Origin: Deltaproteobacteria bacterium
Lineage (GTDB): Bacteria > Myxococcota_A > Polyangia > Polyangiales > Ga0077539
Direction of reading: 5' to 3'
DNA length: 64,000 bases
NCBI GenBank assembly: GCA_016704445.1
Contig: JADJAE010000008.1
Span: 153,468-217,467, forward strand
Shown here one piece after another: positions 34,485-43,556 of the stretch (position 1 is its first letter; each line of letters opens with the position of its first letter). Under the pieces are notes generated by a model. It worked only from the letters and a program-made list of their open reading frames with translations. It made no database searches and was not told the origin of the DNA. The position numbers and the translations under genes were made by a program.

Positions 34485-36101
34485 TCACACCCTCGGCGTC
34501 GCCGCCCGCTTGAGCCAGTGGATCATCGGCTCGGTGCCGTTGGCCACCTGCAGCGGCACCCCAGCGCTCGCCAGCCACGTCCGGTGCCTCGCCAGCCGCG
34601 CCCGCTCCTCCTCCAGGAACAACGCCTCCACCGCCGCCCTCGCGCTGGCCTCGTCCTTCGTGAGGTCCGCGGGGACCGTCCCGATGAAGCGCTCCCCCGC
34701 CAGCGCCACCACGCTCACCCGGTGCCTCGCCTTGCGCAGCGCGCCCACCGTCAGCCGCAGCTCGTCCGTCGTCGCCAGCGCGTCGAGGTCCGTCAGCACC
34801 ATCACCGTGCGCGCCTCCCGGGCCCCCTGCCCCGCGGCCCGCAGCGCGTGCATCAGCCCGATGCTCTTGGCCGCCCCGCTCGGGTCGTGCCGCATCGGCA
34901 GCGGGATCGCCCTCGCCCGGCAGAACGCCCGCAGCGCGCGCCCCACCGGGTCCGCCGCCCTCACCGGCAGCTTCATCGCGGCGTCGCCCTCGGTGGCCCG
35001 CTCGATCCAGCGCAGCATCGTCACCCGCGCCTCGTAGGCGGTGTTGCCGCGCAGCGCGTCCACGCCCTCCTGCTCGCGGAAGTACCTCGCCACGGTCTCG
35101 ACCAGGGCCTCGTCGTCGACGTCCGTGAGGTCCTCGTCGACGACCGCGCGAAGCTCCACCGCCGAGGCCACCAGCGCCCGCAGATGCGCCGCCCCGTCGC
35201 CCGGATCGACCCGGGTCACCACCCGCCGGTCGAAGGCCACGAGGCCCAGCCGGTCGCCGGTGCTCGCGCTCGCCCTCGCGGCCTGCGCCACCAGCTCGAT
35301 CGCGTGGTCGATGCGCGCCCGGCCCCGCTCGTCGCCCCGCATCGTCGCCGAGGCGTCCAGCACCAGCACCCTCGTGGCCTGCGACTCGTCCTCGGTCTCG
35401 CGCACCAGCAGCCGACCCCGACGCGCGCTCGCCGTCCACGCGATGCGACGAAACGGATCCCCCGGCCGCAGCTCCCGCAGCTCCCGCAGCTCCGGCCCCT
35501 CGCCCGCGCGCCGCACGCTGCGCCCCGCCCTCGCGCTCGCCGCCGTCGCCCGGAGCGTCGCGGTCATCGGTCGCGTGGAGAAGCCCCTCGGCGCGACCTC
35601 CACCACCAGGGGGTTGGGGAAATACAGCGGCACCCACGCGAGCCCCAGCGGACCCGCGAGCGTCATCCACGCCCCGTGCAGCACGTGCCGCCCGGCGTAG
35701 GTCGGCCGCACCTGCAGGTCGAAGCTCACCGCGGAGTGGGGCCCCACCTCGATGCGAGCGCCCCGCTGCCGCGTGTACCGGACGCCCGCCGAGAGCGCGA
35801 GCCGCGGCGTCGACAGCGTGAGCGCCTCACCCGTCGGGTTGCGCAGCACCACGCGCACGGACACCGGCTCGTCCGGGCGGCGAGGCCCCTCCTCGCGAGC
35901 GAGCACCCACCACGAGAACTCCAGCCGCGTGCGGCGCATCCTCCGAGGCATCGGCGAGGCGATCACCCACGCGAGCGCCACGCCCGTCACCGCCGCGCTC
36001 CCCGCCAGCGCCAGCGGCGCGACCCCGCCCAGCACGCCGCCCAGCGCCAGCGCCGAGGCCCCCGCCAGGATCACCCGTCCGCTGTAGCTCAGCGACGGCA
36101 T
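34485..36101 (-). CDS. DUF58 domain protein
   Basis: The 538-residue membrane protein has two N-terminal helices, then a soluble region with the DUF58 motif GEGPELRELRELRPGDPFRRIAWTASARRGRLLVRE and a VWA-like segment DASATMRGDERGRARIDHAIE. DUF58 proteins pair with MoxR ATPases, acting in assembly or metal insertion in partner proteins. It lies 8 bp downstream of the MoxR gene on the same strand, so they are one operon. Confidence 0.88.
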   Translation of the reverse strand: MPSLSYSGRVILAGASALALGGVLGGVAPLALAGSAAVTGVALAWVIASPMPRRMRRTRLEFSWWVLAREEGPRRPDEPVSVRVVLRNPTGEALTLSTPRLALSAGVRYTRQRGARIEVGPHSAVSFDLQVRPTYAGRHVLHGAWMTLAGPLGLAWVPLYFPNPLVVEVAPRGFSTRPMTATLRATAASARAGRSVRRAGEGPELRELRELRPGDPFRRIAWTASARRGRLLVRETEDESQATRVLVLDASATMRGDERGRARIDHAIELVAQAARASASTGDRLGLVAFDRRVVTRVDPGDGAAHLRALVASAVELRAVVDEDLTDVDDEALVETVARYFREQEGVDALRGNTAYEARVTMLRWIERATEGDAAMKLPVRAADPVGRALRAFCRARAIPLPMRHDPSGAAKSIGLMHALRAAGQGAREARTVMVLTDLDALATTDELRLTVGALRKARHRVSVVALAGERFIGTVPADLTKDEASARAAVEALFLEEERARLARHRTWLASAGVPLQVANGTEPMIHWLKRAATPRV

Positions 36102-36108
36102 CGCCCGC

Positions 36109-37129
36109 TCAGCGTCCGCTCACCGCGCGGCCGTGCTGCGCCGCCCCGTCGCGCGCGTCCAGGCGCCGGTAGGGCACCCTCGCCAGCGCCTCGTCCACCA
36201 GCGCCGCGGGCGACGCGCCCTCGGACTCCGCCTCGGCCCCCAGCAGGATGCGGTGCGCCATCACCGCCTGCGCCACCTTTTTTACATCATCGGGTAACAC
36301 GTACCCTCGCCCGTCGATGAGGGCCACCGCGCGCGAGGCCAGCACCAGACCCAGCGAGGCCCGCGGCGAGGCCCCGAGGGCCACCTTGGGGTGCGTCCTC
36401 GTGTAGCCCGCGAGGGCGACGGCGTAGGTGTAGATCTCCTCCTCGACGTGCACCGCCTCGGCCACCGACTGGAGCCAGAGGATGTTCTCCAGGGAGATCA
36501 CCCCCTGGGTGATGGGCGGACGGGCGGAGTAGGCGCGCAGCACCCGCACCTCGTCCTCGGCGGAGGGGTAGGGCACCACCACCCGCAGCAGGAAGCGGTC
36601 GACCTGGGCCTCGGGCAGGGGGTAGGTGCCCTCCTGCTCCATGGGGTTCTGCGTGGCCAGCACGAAGAAGGGGCTCGGCCAGCGGGTGCGTCTCTCCGTC
36701 GATGGTGACCTGGCGCTCCTGCATCGCCTCGAGCAGGGCGCTCTGGGTCTTGGCCGGGGCGCGGTTGATCTCGTCGCCCAGCACCACGTGCGCGAAGATG
36801 GGCCCGCGGCGCAGCGAGAAGGTGCCCTCCCGGGGCGAGAGGACGTAGGTGCCGGTGATGTCGCTCGGCAGCAGGTCGGGCGTGAACTGGATGCGCTTGA
36901 ACGCTCCCCCCATGGCCGCCGCGAAGGCCTTGATGAGGGTGGTCTTGGCCACGCCCGGGACGCCCTCCAGCAGGCAGTGCCCGCGCGCCAGCATCGCCAC
37001 CAGGATGCGCTCCGGGATCTCCGGGTTGCCCACATAGGCTCGCGCCACCTCGTCGAGCACCGCTCGGGTCAGCGCCTGCGCCTGGATCAACACCTCGGGT
37101 CGAAGGCCGGTGGGGGCGGGGTCGTTCAT
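36109..37129 (-). pseudogene. MoxR-family AAA+ ATPase, frameshifted
   Basis: Two frames together give a full MoxR ATPase. From ATG 37129: LLEGVPGVAKTTLIKAFAAAMGG (Walker A), FTPDLLPSDITGTYV, GPIFAHVVLGDEINRAPAKTQSALLEAMQER (Walker B, DEI). After a shift at G4 36670-36673 (plus) the other frame gives FFVLATQNPMEQEGTYPLPEAQVDRFLLRV (sensor 1), then C-terminal lid. Deleting one base of the run joins PLAEP to FFVLATQNP. If real, the ATPase is truncated after Walker B; if a sequencing error, this is an intact MoxR for the adjacent DUF58 protein. Confidence 0.88.
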
Positions 37130-37232
37130 CGCGGGTCCAGTCTCTCCGTCGGAAGGCTGCGGAGGATCGCACCATCTCCCGCAGGCCGCGACCGCTTTCC
37201 CGCGAGGCCTTCCGAGCGTGGGCGGAGGGCTC

Positions 37233-38492
37233 TCAGCGCGTGCTCTCGATGCCCCGCAGCACGCCCGAGACGCGCCGCCAGATCGCCACGAAGGTCTTGG
37301 GAGCCACCCTCGCTCGCTCGCCGTCCTCGACGCCCCTCGCCACCACGTCGAGCTCCGTGAGCACCGCGCGGATGTCGTCTCGCTGCGCGGATCCGAGGCG
37401 CGTCGAGAGCCGGTCGAGCACCGCGCGCACGTCCGTCGGCGGCTTCACCCCCACCGCGCGCAGCAGCGCCCCTTCGAGGAGCGAGCGCGCCAGCAGCGCA
37501 GGGAGCAGCAGGTTGGCCCCGCGCGCGGAGAAGATCGCCACGCGCTCGGTCACCCCCGCGGTGGCGCCCACCGGGCCTCGCGGGCCGTAGCGCTCGCTGG
37601 GCCTGCGCCCCCAGGCGAGCGCCGCCACGATGCAGGCGACCGCCAGCGCGAGCAGCGCCGCGAAGGGCCGCAGCACCGACGGCGCCGCGAGCGCGTCGGA
37701 GAGCGAGCGGAAGGCGGTGTTGAGGGTGTTGACCGCCTCGCGACGGCGGGTGCGCGCCCGGGTGCGGCCCTGCCACTGCCCCCGCACCCGGACGTCACCC
37801 CAGACCATGGTCACGCGCCCCCCCGGCGCCGCCGCGAGGAAGGTGAGGAGGTTGCGCGCGAACTGCCGGTTGCCCGGGAAGCGCATCATGGTGTTGACGA
37901 GCACGCTCGGGTCGCCCGCGACCACCAGCTTGCCCGCGTGGATCTGCCCCACCAGCAGCAGCCCCTGACCGCGCCCCTCGAAGTCGAAGACCGGCCGCAG
38001 CCGCGGGTGCGCGAGGGCCACCGGGAGGTTGGTCACCAGCGCGTCGACCCCAACGGTGAGCGGGTGCACCATCCTGGGCCGGGCGACCAGAAGCTCAGGG
38101 AGCTCGGGCGTGCGGGGCACCCCCTCCCGCACGGGCTCGCCACGAAACTGGAACCATCGCCAGAACTCCTCCGAGGCCCCGAAGTCGTCGAGCCAGGCCA
38201 CCCGGCCGCCGTCGTCGAGGAAGGCCGAGACGTCCGCGAGGCCGAGGCTGTTTCGCGGGTGTAGCACCAGCAGCGCCCCCCCGCGCGGCATCTGCCCCCA
38301 GTCGAGGGTGGTGCTGGGGCGCAGCTCGACCTCGGCCTCCGCGGCGATGCGGACGAGCTCGGAGGTGCCGCTCCACGAGCGGGATTGTGGGTCGTAGTCG
38401 GGGATGGCCCAGGCCCACGAAGGCGTGAACCAGAGGACGAGCGCGGTCATCCAAGGGAGGAATCTCTGACGGGTTCCAGTCAGGGTGCGCAC
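37233..38492 (-). CDS. DUF4350 domain membrane protein
   Basis: The 419-residue protein has an N-terminal signal/helix, the DUF4350-like part (GGALLVLHPRNSLGLADVSAFLDDGGRVAWLDDFGASEEFWRWF) and one helix near residue 275 (LLALAVACIVAALAWG). DUF4350 proteins flank MoxR/DUF58 genes and probably form part of the same envelope chaperone system. It lies 103 bp upstream of the MoxR gene. Arg-rich cytosolic segments follow the helix. Confidence 0.82.
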   Translation of the reverse strand: MRTLTGTRQRFLPWMTALVLWFTPSWAWAIPDYDPQSRSWSGTSELVRIAAEAEVELRPSTTLDWGQMPRGGALLVLHPRNSLGLADVSAFLDDGGRVAWLDDFGASEEFWRWFQFRGEPVREGVPRTPELPELLVARPRMVHPLTVGVDALVTNLPVALAHPRLRPVFDFEGRGQGLLLVGQIHAGKLVVAGDPSVLVNTMMRFPGNRQFARNLLTFLAAAPGGRVTMVWGDVRVRGQWQGRTRARTRRREAVNTLNTAFRSLSDALAAPSVLRPFAALLALAVACIVAALAWGRRPSERYGPRGPVGATAGVTERVAIFSARGANLLLPALLARSLLEGALLRAVGVKPPTDVRAVLDRLSTRLGSAQRDDIRAVLTELDVVARGVEDGERARVAPKTFVAIWRRVSGVLRGIESTR

Positions 38493-38506
38493 TCTTGACC
38501 GCTCTC

Positions 38507-38534
38507 TTGATCAGCCTAGCTTGATTGCTATAGT
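38507..38534 (+). promoter_or_regulatory. Probable sigma-70-type promoter of the small gene at 38622
   Basis: TTGATC (38507-38512) is followed after 16 bases by TATAGT (38529-38534), a strong -10. The small gene begins 88 bp downstream. The surrounding DNA is AT-richer than the rest of the window. Confidence 0.45.
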
Positions 38535-38621
38535 CCTTGCTGACATCTTGCAGTTGGTAGAGCGTTCCACCACTTGTCTCCGAGCCGGTGCGTGCCGCAG
38601 CGCACCCGGGAGGTGCTTCTG

Positions 38622-38789
38622 ATGCTGCCTCCGTTCATCATCGAAGAGATCCGACGCCGCGAGAACCAGCAGCGGCATCGGTATGAGCAGCCACAGCTCG
38701 AGCTTCCGATCCCTGTGGTGACGCCCAACTACAACCCACCTTCACGGCGTGACGACGACGACCGTGGGGTGGTCATCATCGACCTGTAG
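38622..38789 (+). CDS. Small acidic/charged protein
   Basis: A 55-residue protein starting MLPPFIIEEIRRRENQQ and ending DDDDRGVVIIDL, with a proline-rich centre (LPIPVVTPNYNPPSRR). GGGAGG lies about 9 bases ahead of ATG 38622, and a promoter-like element precedes it. A longer in-frame version from 38574 lacks a ribosome-binding site. It has no membrane segment. The N-terminal IEEIRRRE helix and acidic C-terminus look like conserved small Myxococcota proteins, but I cannot name it. Confidence 0.55.
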   Translation: MLPPFIIEEIRRRENQQRHRYEQPQLELPIPVVTPNYNPPSRRDDDDRGVVIIDL

Positions 38790-38824
38790 AGACCCCCCCT
38801 CCTCGTCGCTCTTCCCCCTCACAG

Positions 38825-39679
38825 TCACCAATCAGCCCGGCCGAAGCCAGCCGCCCCGCGCCACGGCCTGCGCGGGTCATCCGCCACCGCGCCGACGCTC
38901 TCCTGCACCCGGTAGCGCGACACCTTGGTGCCCGCGACGCTCATCACCTCGCCGCTCATCTCCCCGCTCGCCGAGCTCGCCAGGAAGACCACCGCCGGCG
39001 CCACGAAGGCCGGCCCGTAGGTCTCCTCGGACAATCCCCCGCTCGCGAACATCGGCAGGTCTTCCGTCATCCGGGTGCGCGCCACCGGGGCGATCGCGTT
39101 CACCCGGATGGCGTGCTTCTTCAGCTCGATGGCCATGACCCGCGTGAGCCCGTACGCCGCCGCCGCCGTCGCCGCGCCCGCGCCCTGCCCCAGCACCCCG
39201 TAGAGCCCCGCCGTCGAGGTCACCGTGACGATCCTCCCGCCGCGCTTCTGCGACACCATCCGCCGCGCCGCCGCCTGCGCCATCACGAACATCCCGCGCG
39301 CCCCGACGGACCACACCGCGTCGAGGTCCTCGGCGCTCGCCTTGAGGAAGGTCCGGTCGCGCATCACGCCCGCGCAGGTCACCAGCGCATCCACTCCTCC
39401 GTAGGTCGCCACCGCGAGCTCGACCGCCGACTGAGCGCCCTCCGCGGTGCTCACGTCCGCCGCCGTCGCCACGGCCTCGCCCCCCGCCGCGCGCACCGCC
39501 TCCGCCGCGGCCTCTGCCACCGCCTCGTCGCCCCCTTCGCCCTCGCGAGAGCACCCGGTGTCGGCGATCACCACCCTCGCCCCTTCGGCCGCCAGCGCCA
39601 GCGCCGACGCTCGCCCGATGCCGCGGCCGCCGCCCGTCACGACGGCCACCTGCCCCGCCAGACGCCCTACGCCGCTCAT
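38825..39679 (-). CDS. Short-chain dehydrogenase/reductase lacking the catalytic tetrad
   Basis: The 284-residue protein keeps the SDR Rossmann motif TGGGRGIG (about residues 15-22) and DVSTAEG, but the catalytic residues are changed. The Asn of the alpha-4 region is Gly (G126), Ser155 remains, Tyr is Gly168 and Lys is Ala172 (TSTAGLYG...GAGAATAAAAYGLTR). The NNAG motif is TCAG. So NAD(P) binding is likely but dehydrogenation is not. ATGA overlap couples it to the upstream beta-propeller gene. Confidence 0.85.
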   Translation of the reverse strand: MSGVGRLAGQVAVVTGGGRGIGRASALALAAEGARVVIADTGCSREGEGGDEAVAEAAAEAVRAAGGEAVATAADVSTAEGAQSAVELAVATYGGVDALVTCAGVMRDRTFLKASAEDLDAVWSVGARGMFVMAQAAARRMVSQKRGGRIVTVTSTAGLYGVLGQGAGAATAAAAYGLTRVMAIELKKHAIRVNAIAPVARTRMTEDLPMFASGGLSEETYGPAFVAPAVVFLASSASGEMSGEVMSVAGTKVSRYRVQESVGAVADDPRRPWRGAAGFGRADW

Positions 39680-41721
39680 CGCCGGTACCGCACGCCGGCG
39701 GTCCCCACGTTGCCCGCCTCGTCGGCCGCGCGCACCGAGAGCACGTGCTCTCCCGCCCTCACGCCCGCCGCCGGGACCGCGCCCGCGAAGCCCTCTCGCC
39801 GCTCGTCGAGCACGCCGTCGTCCGCCCGCAGCGCGCGCCACTCTCCCCCGTCGACGCTCACCTCCACGCGCAGCACCACGCTCGCCCCGTCCTCGACCTC
39901 GCCGCGCACCCGGTCTCCCTCCACCCGCGCGGTCACCGTCGGCGGCGTGTTGTCCACCAGCACCGGCTCGCTCACCCGCACGTCGCGCGTCACGGCATCG
40001 TCGGGGTTGGCCGACTCGTCCGAGGCGTCGACCTCCACGCGGTACCAGCCCTCCGCGAGACCCTCCGTGGACCACTCGTAGCTGGTCGCCGTGAGCCACT
40101 CCTGGTTGCGCAGCAGCCCTCGCCAGGTCTGGTCTCCGTCGCCGCGGAAATACAGCCGGTAGCGCAGCCCGTCGTTGTCCGGGTTCTCCACCTTCCAGGC
40201 CAGCTTCAACACCTGAGCGCGCGTCTCCCCGGCCTTCGTCTCCGGCTGCGACGCGCTGAGCTCCGTCACCACCGCGCGCTGGTTCTCCGGCAGGTAGAAC
40301 ACCGTCACCGCGCGCAGCACCGCGTCGGCCCCCGTAGGGAAGCGCGCCCTCACCTGCACGTAGCGCGACGACGGAGAGCGAACCGTCACCCCGCCCTCCA
40401 GCGGCTCCCACGCGCTCCACGTCGCGTCGGGGTGCTCCGCGTTGCCCGCGCGGCTCTCCCACGAGAAGGCCCCCACGCCGCGAGAGCGCACCGCGCCCCA
40501 GCGCGCCGGGGAGCCCGCGTCGATGACCTTGCTGTTCCAGGTGGCGCCGGTCGGGGCGCGGTCGAGCACCCGGTAGAAGGCCGCGGTGTCGGCGGTGCCG
40601 AACACCCTCGCGCGCCCGGTGAGCGAGAGCGCCGTCACGCCCGACTCGTCGACGTCGTGCACCACGCGCACGGTGCGGTCGACCCCCACCGCGAGCACCC
40701 GGCCGCCCACCCCGAGGCCCAGCCAGATCTCCCGGCGGCGAGCGTCCCACTGCACCGCGCTCAGGTGCGAGTCCGCCGTCGCATACACCCGCTCGGCGAG
40801 GCCCGACGGACGGATGCGGTACAGGTTGCCCCGGCCCGGGCGAGCGCGCGCCGCGGTGGGCCCGCCCGCGGTCGGAGTGCGCGACTGGGCCACCGTCCTG
40901 CGCGGGGGTTCGGGGGCCTCGCTGAACTCGTTGGCGATCGCCACGACGTCCTCGCCCGCCACCGCGAGGCCCTTCACCTCGTCGCCTCCCAGCCGGGCGA
41001 TCACCCTCGGCCGACCGTTGACGCCGAGCCCGTAGACCACCGCGTGGCCGCCGCCCGCGCCGACGATCACCTCCCCGTCGTCGCGCAGCGCCATCGAGTA
41101 GAGGTGCGGCTCCTCGCTGTCGAAGAGCACCGTCGCCGCCGTCGCCGCAGGCCGCCGGGGATCCACCGAGAACAGCTTTCCATCGGGCCCGGTCGCGCAG
41201 AGCAGCACGTGCCGCCGCGCGTCCCACGCCACGCTCCAGACGTGCTGCACGTCGGGCAGCTCGGCCACCAGCACCGGCGCCTGGAGCTGCTCTCCCCGCG
41301 GCGGAACCAGCCGGTACACCCGCCCGTCGGGGAGCGTCCCAGCGTAGATGCTCCCGTCCTCGCCGCGAGCGAGGGAGGTCACCACCACCGCGCCGGTCTC
41401 GGCCCAGCGCGTCGCCCGGCCGTTCTCGATGCGGTACACGCGCCCCTCGACGCCGGTGCCGGCGAGCACGGCCCCGTCGCCCAGGTCGAGCAGCGACCAC
41501 ACGCTGCCGACGGGCTCCGGCGGCGCGACCCGGTCGAGCTCCTCGCCGAGCACCACGGTGCCGTCGCTGGTCACCGCCACGCGGTCGAGCACCCCGGCCG
41601 AGAGCTCGGTCGCCGTGTCGAGCGTCGCAGATCGCGTCGAGACGCTCTCCCCCTCGATCGCGAAGGCCATCACCATCCCCGCCGCAAGGCCCGCGAAGGC
41701 CAGCCACACCCGCCTCGTCAC
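39676..41721 (-). CDS. Secreted beta-propeller protein with fibronectin-like C-terminus
   Basis: The 681-residue protein has an N-terminal signal/anchor (MTRRVWLAFAGLAAGMVMAFA) and repeated blades with the pattern GSVWSLLDLGDGAVLAGTGVEGRVYRI, SLARGEDGSIYAGTLPDGRVYRL, SMALRDDGEVIVGAGGGHAVVYGL, ALSLTGRARVFGTAD. The C-terminal part has Ig/fibronectin III-like segments (PENQRAVVTELSASQPETKAGE; VRVSEPVLVDNTPPTVTARV). It probably sits in the periplasm as a binding protein. Overlaps the S55 protease gene stop by 4 bp. Confidence 0.7.
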   Translation of the reverse strand: MTRRVWLAFAGLAAGMVMAFAIEGESVSTRSATLDTATELSAGVLDRVAVTSDGTVVLGEELDRVAPPEPVGSVWSLLDLGDGAVLAGTGVEGRVYRIENGRATRWAETGAVVVTSLARGEDGSIYAGTLPDGRVYRLVPPRGEQLQAPVLVAELPDVQHVWSVAWDARRHVLLCATGPDGKLFSVDPRRPAATAATVLFDSEEPHLYSMALRDDGEVIVGAGGGHAVVYGLGVNGRPRVIARLGGDEVKGLAVAGEDVVAIANEFSEAPEPPRRTVAQSRTPTAGGPTAARARPGRGNLYRIRPSGLAERVYATADSHLSAVQWDARRREIWLGLGVGGRVLAVGVDRTVRVVHDVDESGVTALSLTGRARVFGTADTAAFYRVLDRAPTGATWNSKVIDAGSPARWGAVRSRGVGAFSWESRAGNAEHPDATWSAWEPLEGGVTVRSPSSRYVQVRARFPTGADAVLRAVTVFYLPENQRAVVTELSASQPETKAGETRAQVLKLAWKVENPDNDGLRYRLYFRGDGDQTWRGLLRNQEWLTATSYEWSTEGLAEGWYRVEVDASDESANPDDAVTRDVRVSEPVLVDNTPPTVTARVEGDRVRGEVEDGASVVLRVEVSVDGGEWRALRADDGVLDERREGFAGAVPAAGVRAGEHVLSVRAADEAGNVGTAGVRYRR

Positions 41722-43547
41722 AGCCTCACCTCGCGCACGCGCAGCCTCACCCGATCACGCCCCAGCACCACCCGCCCCACCGGCACCACCGTGCGACGGT
41801 AGTTCTGAAACGGCTCGCCGCTCTCCGTGCTCACCGAGGGCCGCAGCGCGTCCATGGCCGAGCCCGGCAGGTTGGGGATCACCCGCCCGCGCAGCGACAC
41901 GCCCTGCCCGGGCATCCGCACGCTCACCACCAGCGCGTCGCTGGGGTAGCGCGTCGACACGTTGCGGATGAGGTCGTCGAGGGACTCGGGCTCCGCGAGG
42001 TCGGGCACCACCTCGCTGCCGCCCGCGACCTCCACGTCGAGCTCGCGCCCCGCCAGCTCGCGCGGCACCTCCACCCGCACCGTTCGCAGCTCGGGCCCCG
42101 CGCCGTAGCGGCCGAGCAGCACCCGCAGCTCCAGCGTGCTCCCCGGGTCGACCTCCGCGGCGTTGGCGGAGACCGAGCGCACATAGGAGAAGTCCCGCTG
42201 CCAGCGCAGGGTGAGGTCGACCTCGATGCGGTCGACCGGGACCACCCCGAAGGCGTTGTCGACGACGCGCGTGAGGAGCTCGAAGCCGCCCGGCGCGGGC
42301 AGCCCCCGCACGCCCTCGGCGCCCGCCCCGTGGTCGATGAACTCCACCGGCCCGCGGCCCCGCAGGAACACCGTGGACCGCACCGTCCACGCCGCGTCGG
42401 CCATGTCGCTGACGGTGTCCTCCAGGGCCGACTCCACCACGCTTGCCGCGAGCCGGGCAGCCATCGGTCGCTGCCCCGCGAGGGTGACGTTCCAGTCGGA
42501 GTGGGGCGCGCCGTCGACGCCGTGGATGCTCACCCGCATCGGGATGGTCGGCGCCGAGGCGCTCGCGTCGACCACCACCGCGGCTCCGCGATCGTTGACC
42601 AGCGCGCCGAGCGAGCGCACCGGCTCGGAGATCTTGAACGAGCGCCGCTCGCTCGCGAGGATCCACATCACCCGCGCGAGGGTGGCCGGGAAGGCTGTCT
42701 CCCCGAGGTTCATCATCGGGTGCCCGAAGGCCAGGATGCCCTCCGGCGTGACCAGCGTGACGGTGCCCGTGATGTTGCCCGAGATGTCCCCCTGGACCAT
42801 CCGAACGCCGATGGCGCCGCCGTTCTCGTAGCGCGTGGGGGCGTCGTCCGCGGGCCTCGCGGCGCCCCCGCCGCCTGCTCCCTGGAGGGGCACGATGCCA
42901 AAGGGCGCGAGGGCCTCGGCGAGGTGCCGGGTGGCGTTCACCCCCATCCCGGTGACGGACATCGGGGTCATGGCGGGGACGAGCGATCCGTAGGCGGTGG
43001 CGACGGGCGTGCGATGCGCCAGGGCGTTGCGGGAGAGCGACTCCCACTGCGCGCGCGGCCCGGTGATGGGCATCGGGCGGATGTCGAAGGGGATGCCGCT
43101 GCCCGGGATCATCCCCGAGGGCGTCCGGCGCGGCCGGCGCAGCTCCGCGAGCATGGAGCGGATGGGCGTGACGCCCGCCACCGGGTCGCGCCCGAACTCC
43201 CAGCCGTACGCGTAGGCGCCGATGAGCTTGCCCTCGATGAAGATGGGCGAGCCGGACATGCCCCCGACGGTGCCCGCGTGCTCGAGCGTCGGGTGCGTCG
43301 GGCGGATGAGCACCAGGTCCATGTGCGGACGGAAGTTGTGGATGGTGTCGAGCACCTCGACGTCGAAGCGCTCGGGGCGGGTGCCGCGAAACACCGTGAG
43401 CCCGTAGCCGCGCATCCCCGGGCGGACGTCGTCGACGTCCATGATCTCGACCCCGGGGATCGACGGCCGCGGCACCTGCGCCATCAGCGCCCCCGCGGCG
43501 ACCACCACGCTCGCCACGCACGCCGCTGCTGCCGAGAGGTTACGCAC
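41718..43547 (-). CDS. SpoIVB-type (S55) serine protease-like protein
   Basis: The 609-residue exported protein (signal MRNLSAAAACVASVVVAAGALMA) has the S55 core near residue 95: GTVGGMSGSPIFIEGKLIGAYAYGWEF, including the catalytic Ser in GMSGSP. Further strands follow (GIRPMPITGPRAQWESL and ILAFGHPMMNLGETAFPATL). S55 peptidases in spore formers cleave signalling proteins; here the protein is probably periplasmic. It shares the operon with the beta-propeller and a TPR/outer-membrane protein. Confidence 0.85.
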   Translation of the reverse strand: MRNLSAAAACVASVVVAAGALMAQVPRPSIPGVEIMDVDDVRPGMRGYGLTVFRGTRPERFDVEVLDTIHNFRPHMDLVLIRPTHPTLEHAGTVGGMSGSPIFIEGKLIGAYAYGWEFGRDPVAGVTPIRSMLAELRRPRRTPSGMIPGSGIPFDIRPMPITGPRAQWESLSRNALAHRTPVATAYGSLVPAMTPMSVTGMGVNATRHLAEALAPFGIVPLQGAGGGGAARPADDAPTRYENGGAIGVRMVQGDISGNITGTVTLVTPEGILAFGHPMMNLGETAFPATLARVMWILASERRSFKISEPVRSLGALVNDRGAAVVVDASASAPTIPMRVSIHGVDGAPHSDWNVTLAGQRPMAARLAASVVESALEDTVSDMADAAWTVRSTVFLRGRGPVEFIDHGAGAEGVRGLPAPGGFELLTRVVDNAFGVVPVDRIEVDLTLRWQRDFSYVRSVSANAAEVDPGSTLELRVLLGRYGAGPELRTVRVEVPRELAGRELDVEVAGGSEVVPDLAEPESLDDLIRNVSTRYPSDALVVSVRMPGQGVSLRGRVIPNLPGSAMDALRPSVSTESGEPFQNYRRTVVPVGRVVLGRDRVRLRVREVRL

Positions 43548-43556
43548 TCCGCACTC

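Noticed and set aside
38535..38600. A tRNA-like stretch (CAGTTGGTAGAGCG) ahead of the small gene
   Set aside because: A B-loop-like GTTGGTAGAGC is present, but no paired acceptor, D-arm or anticodon arm can be drawn.
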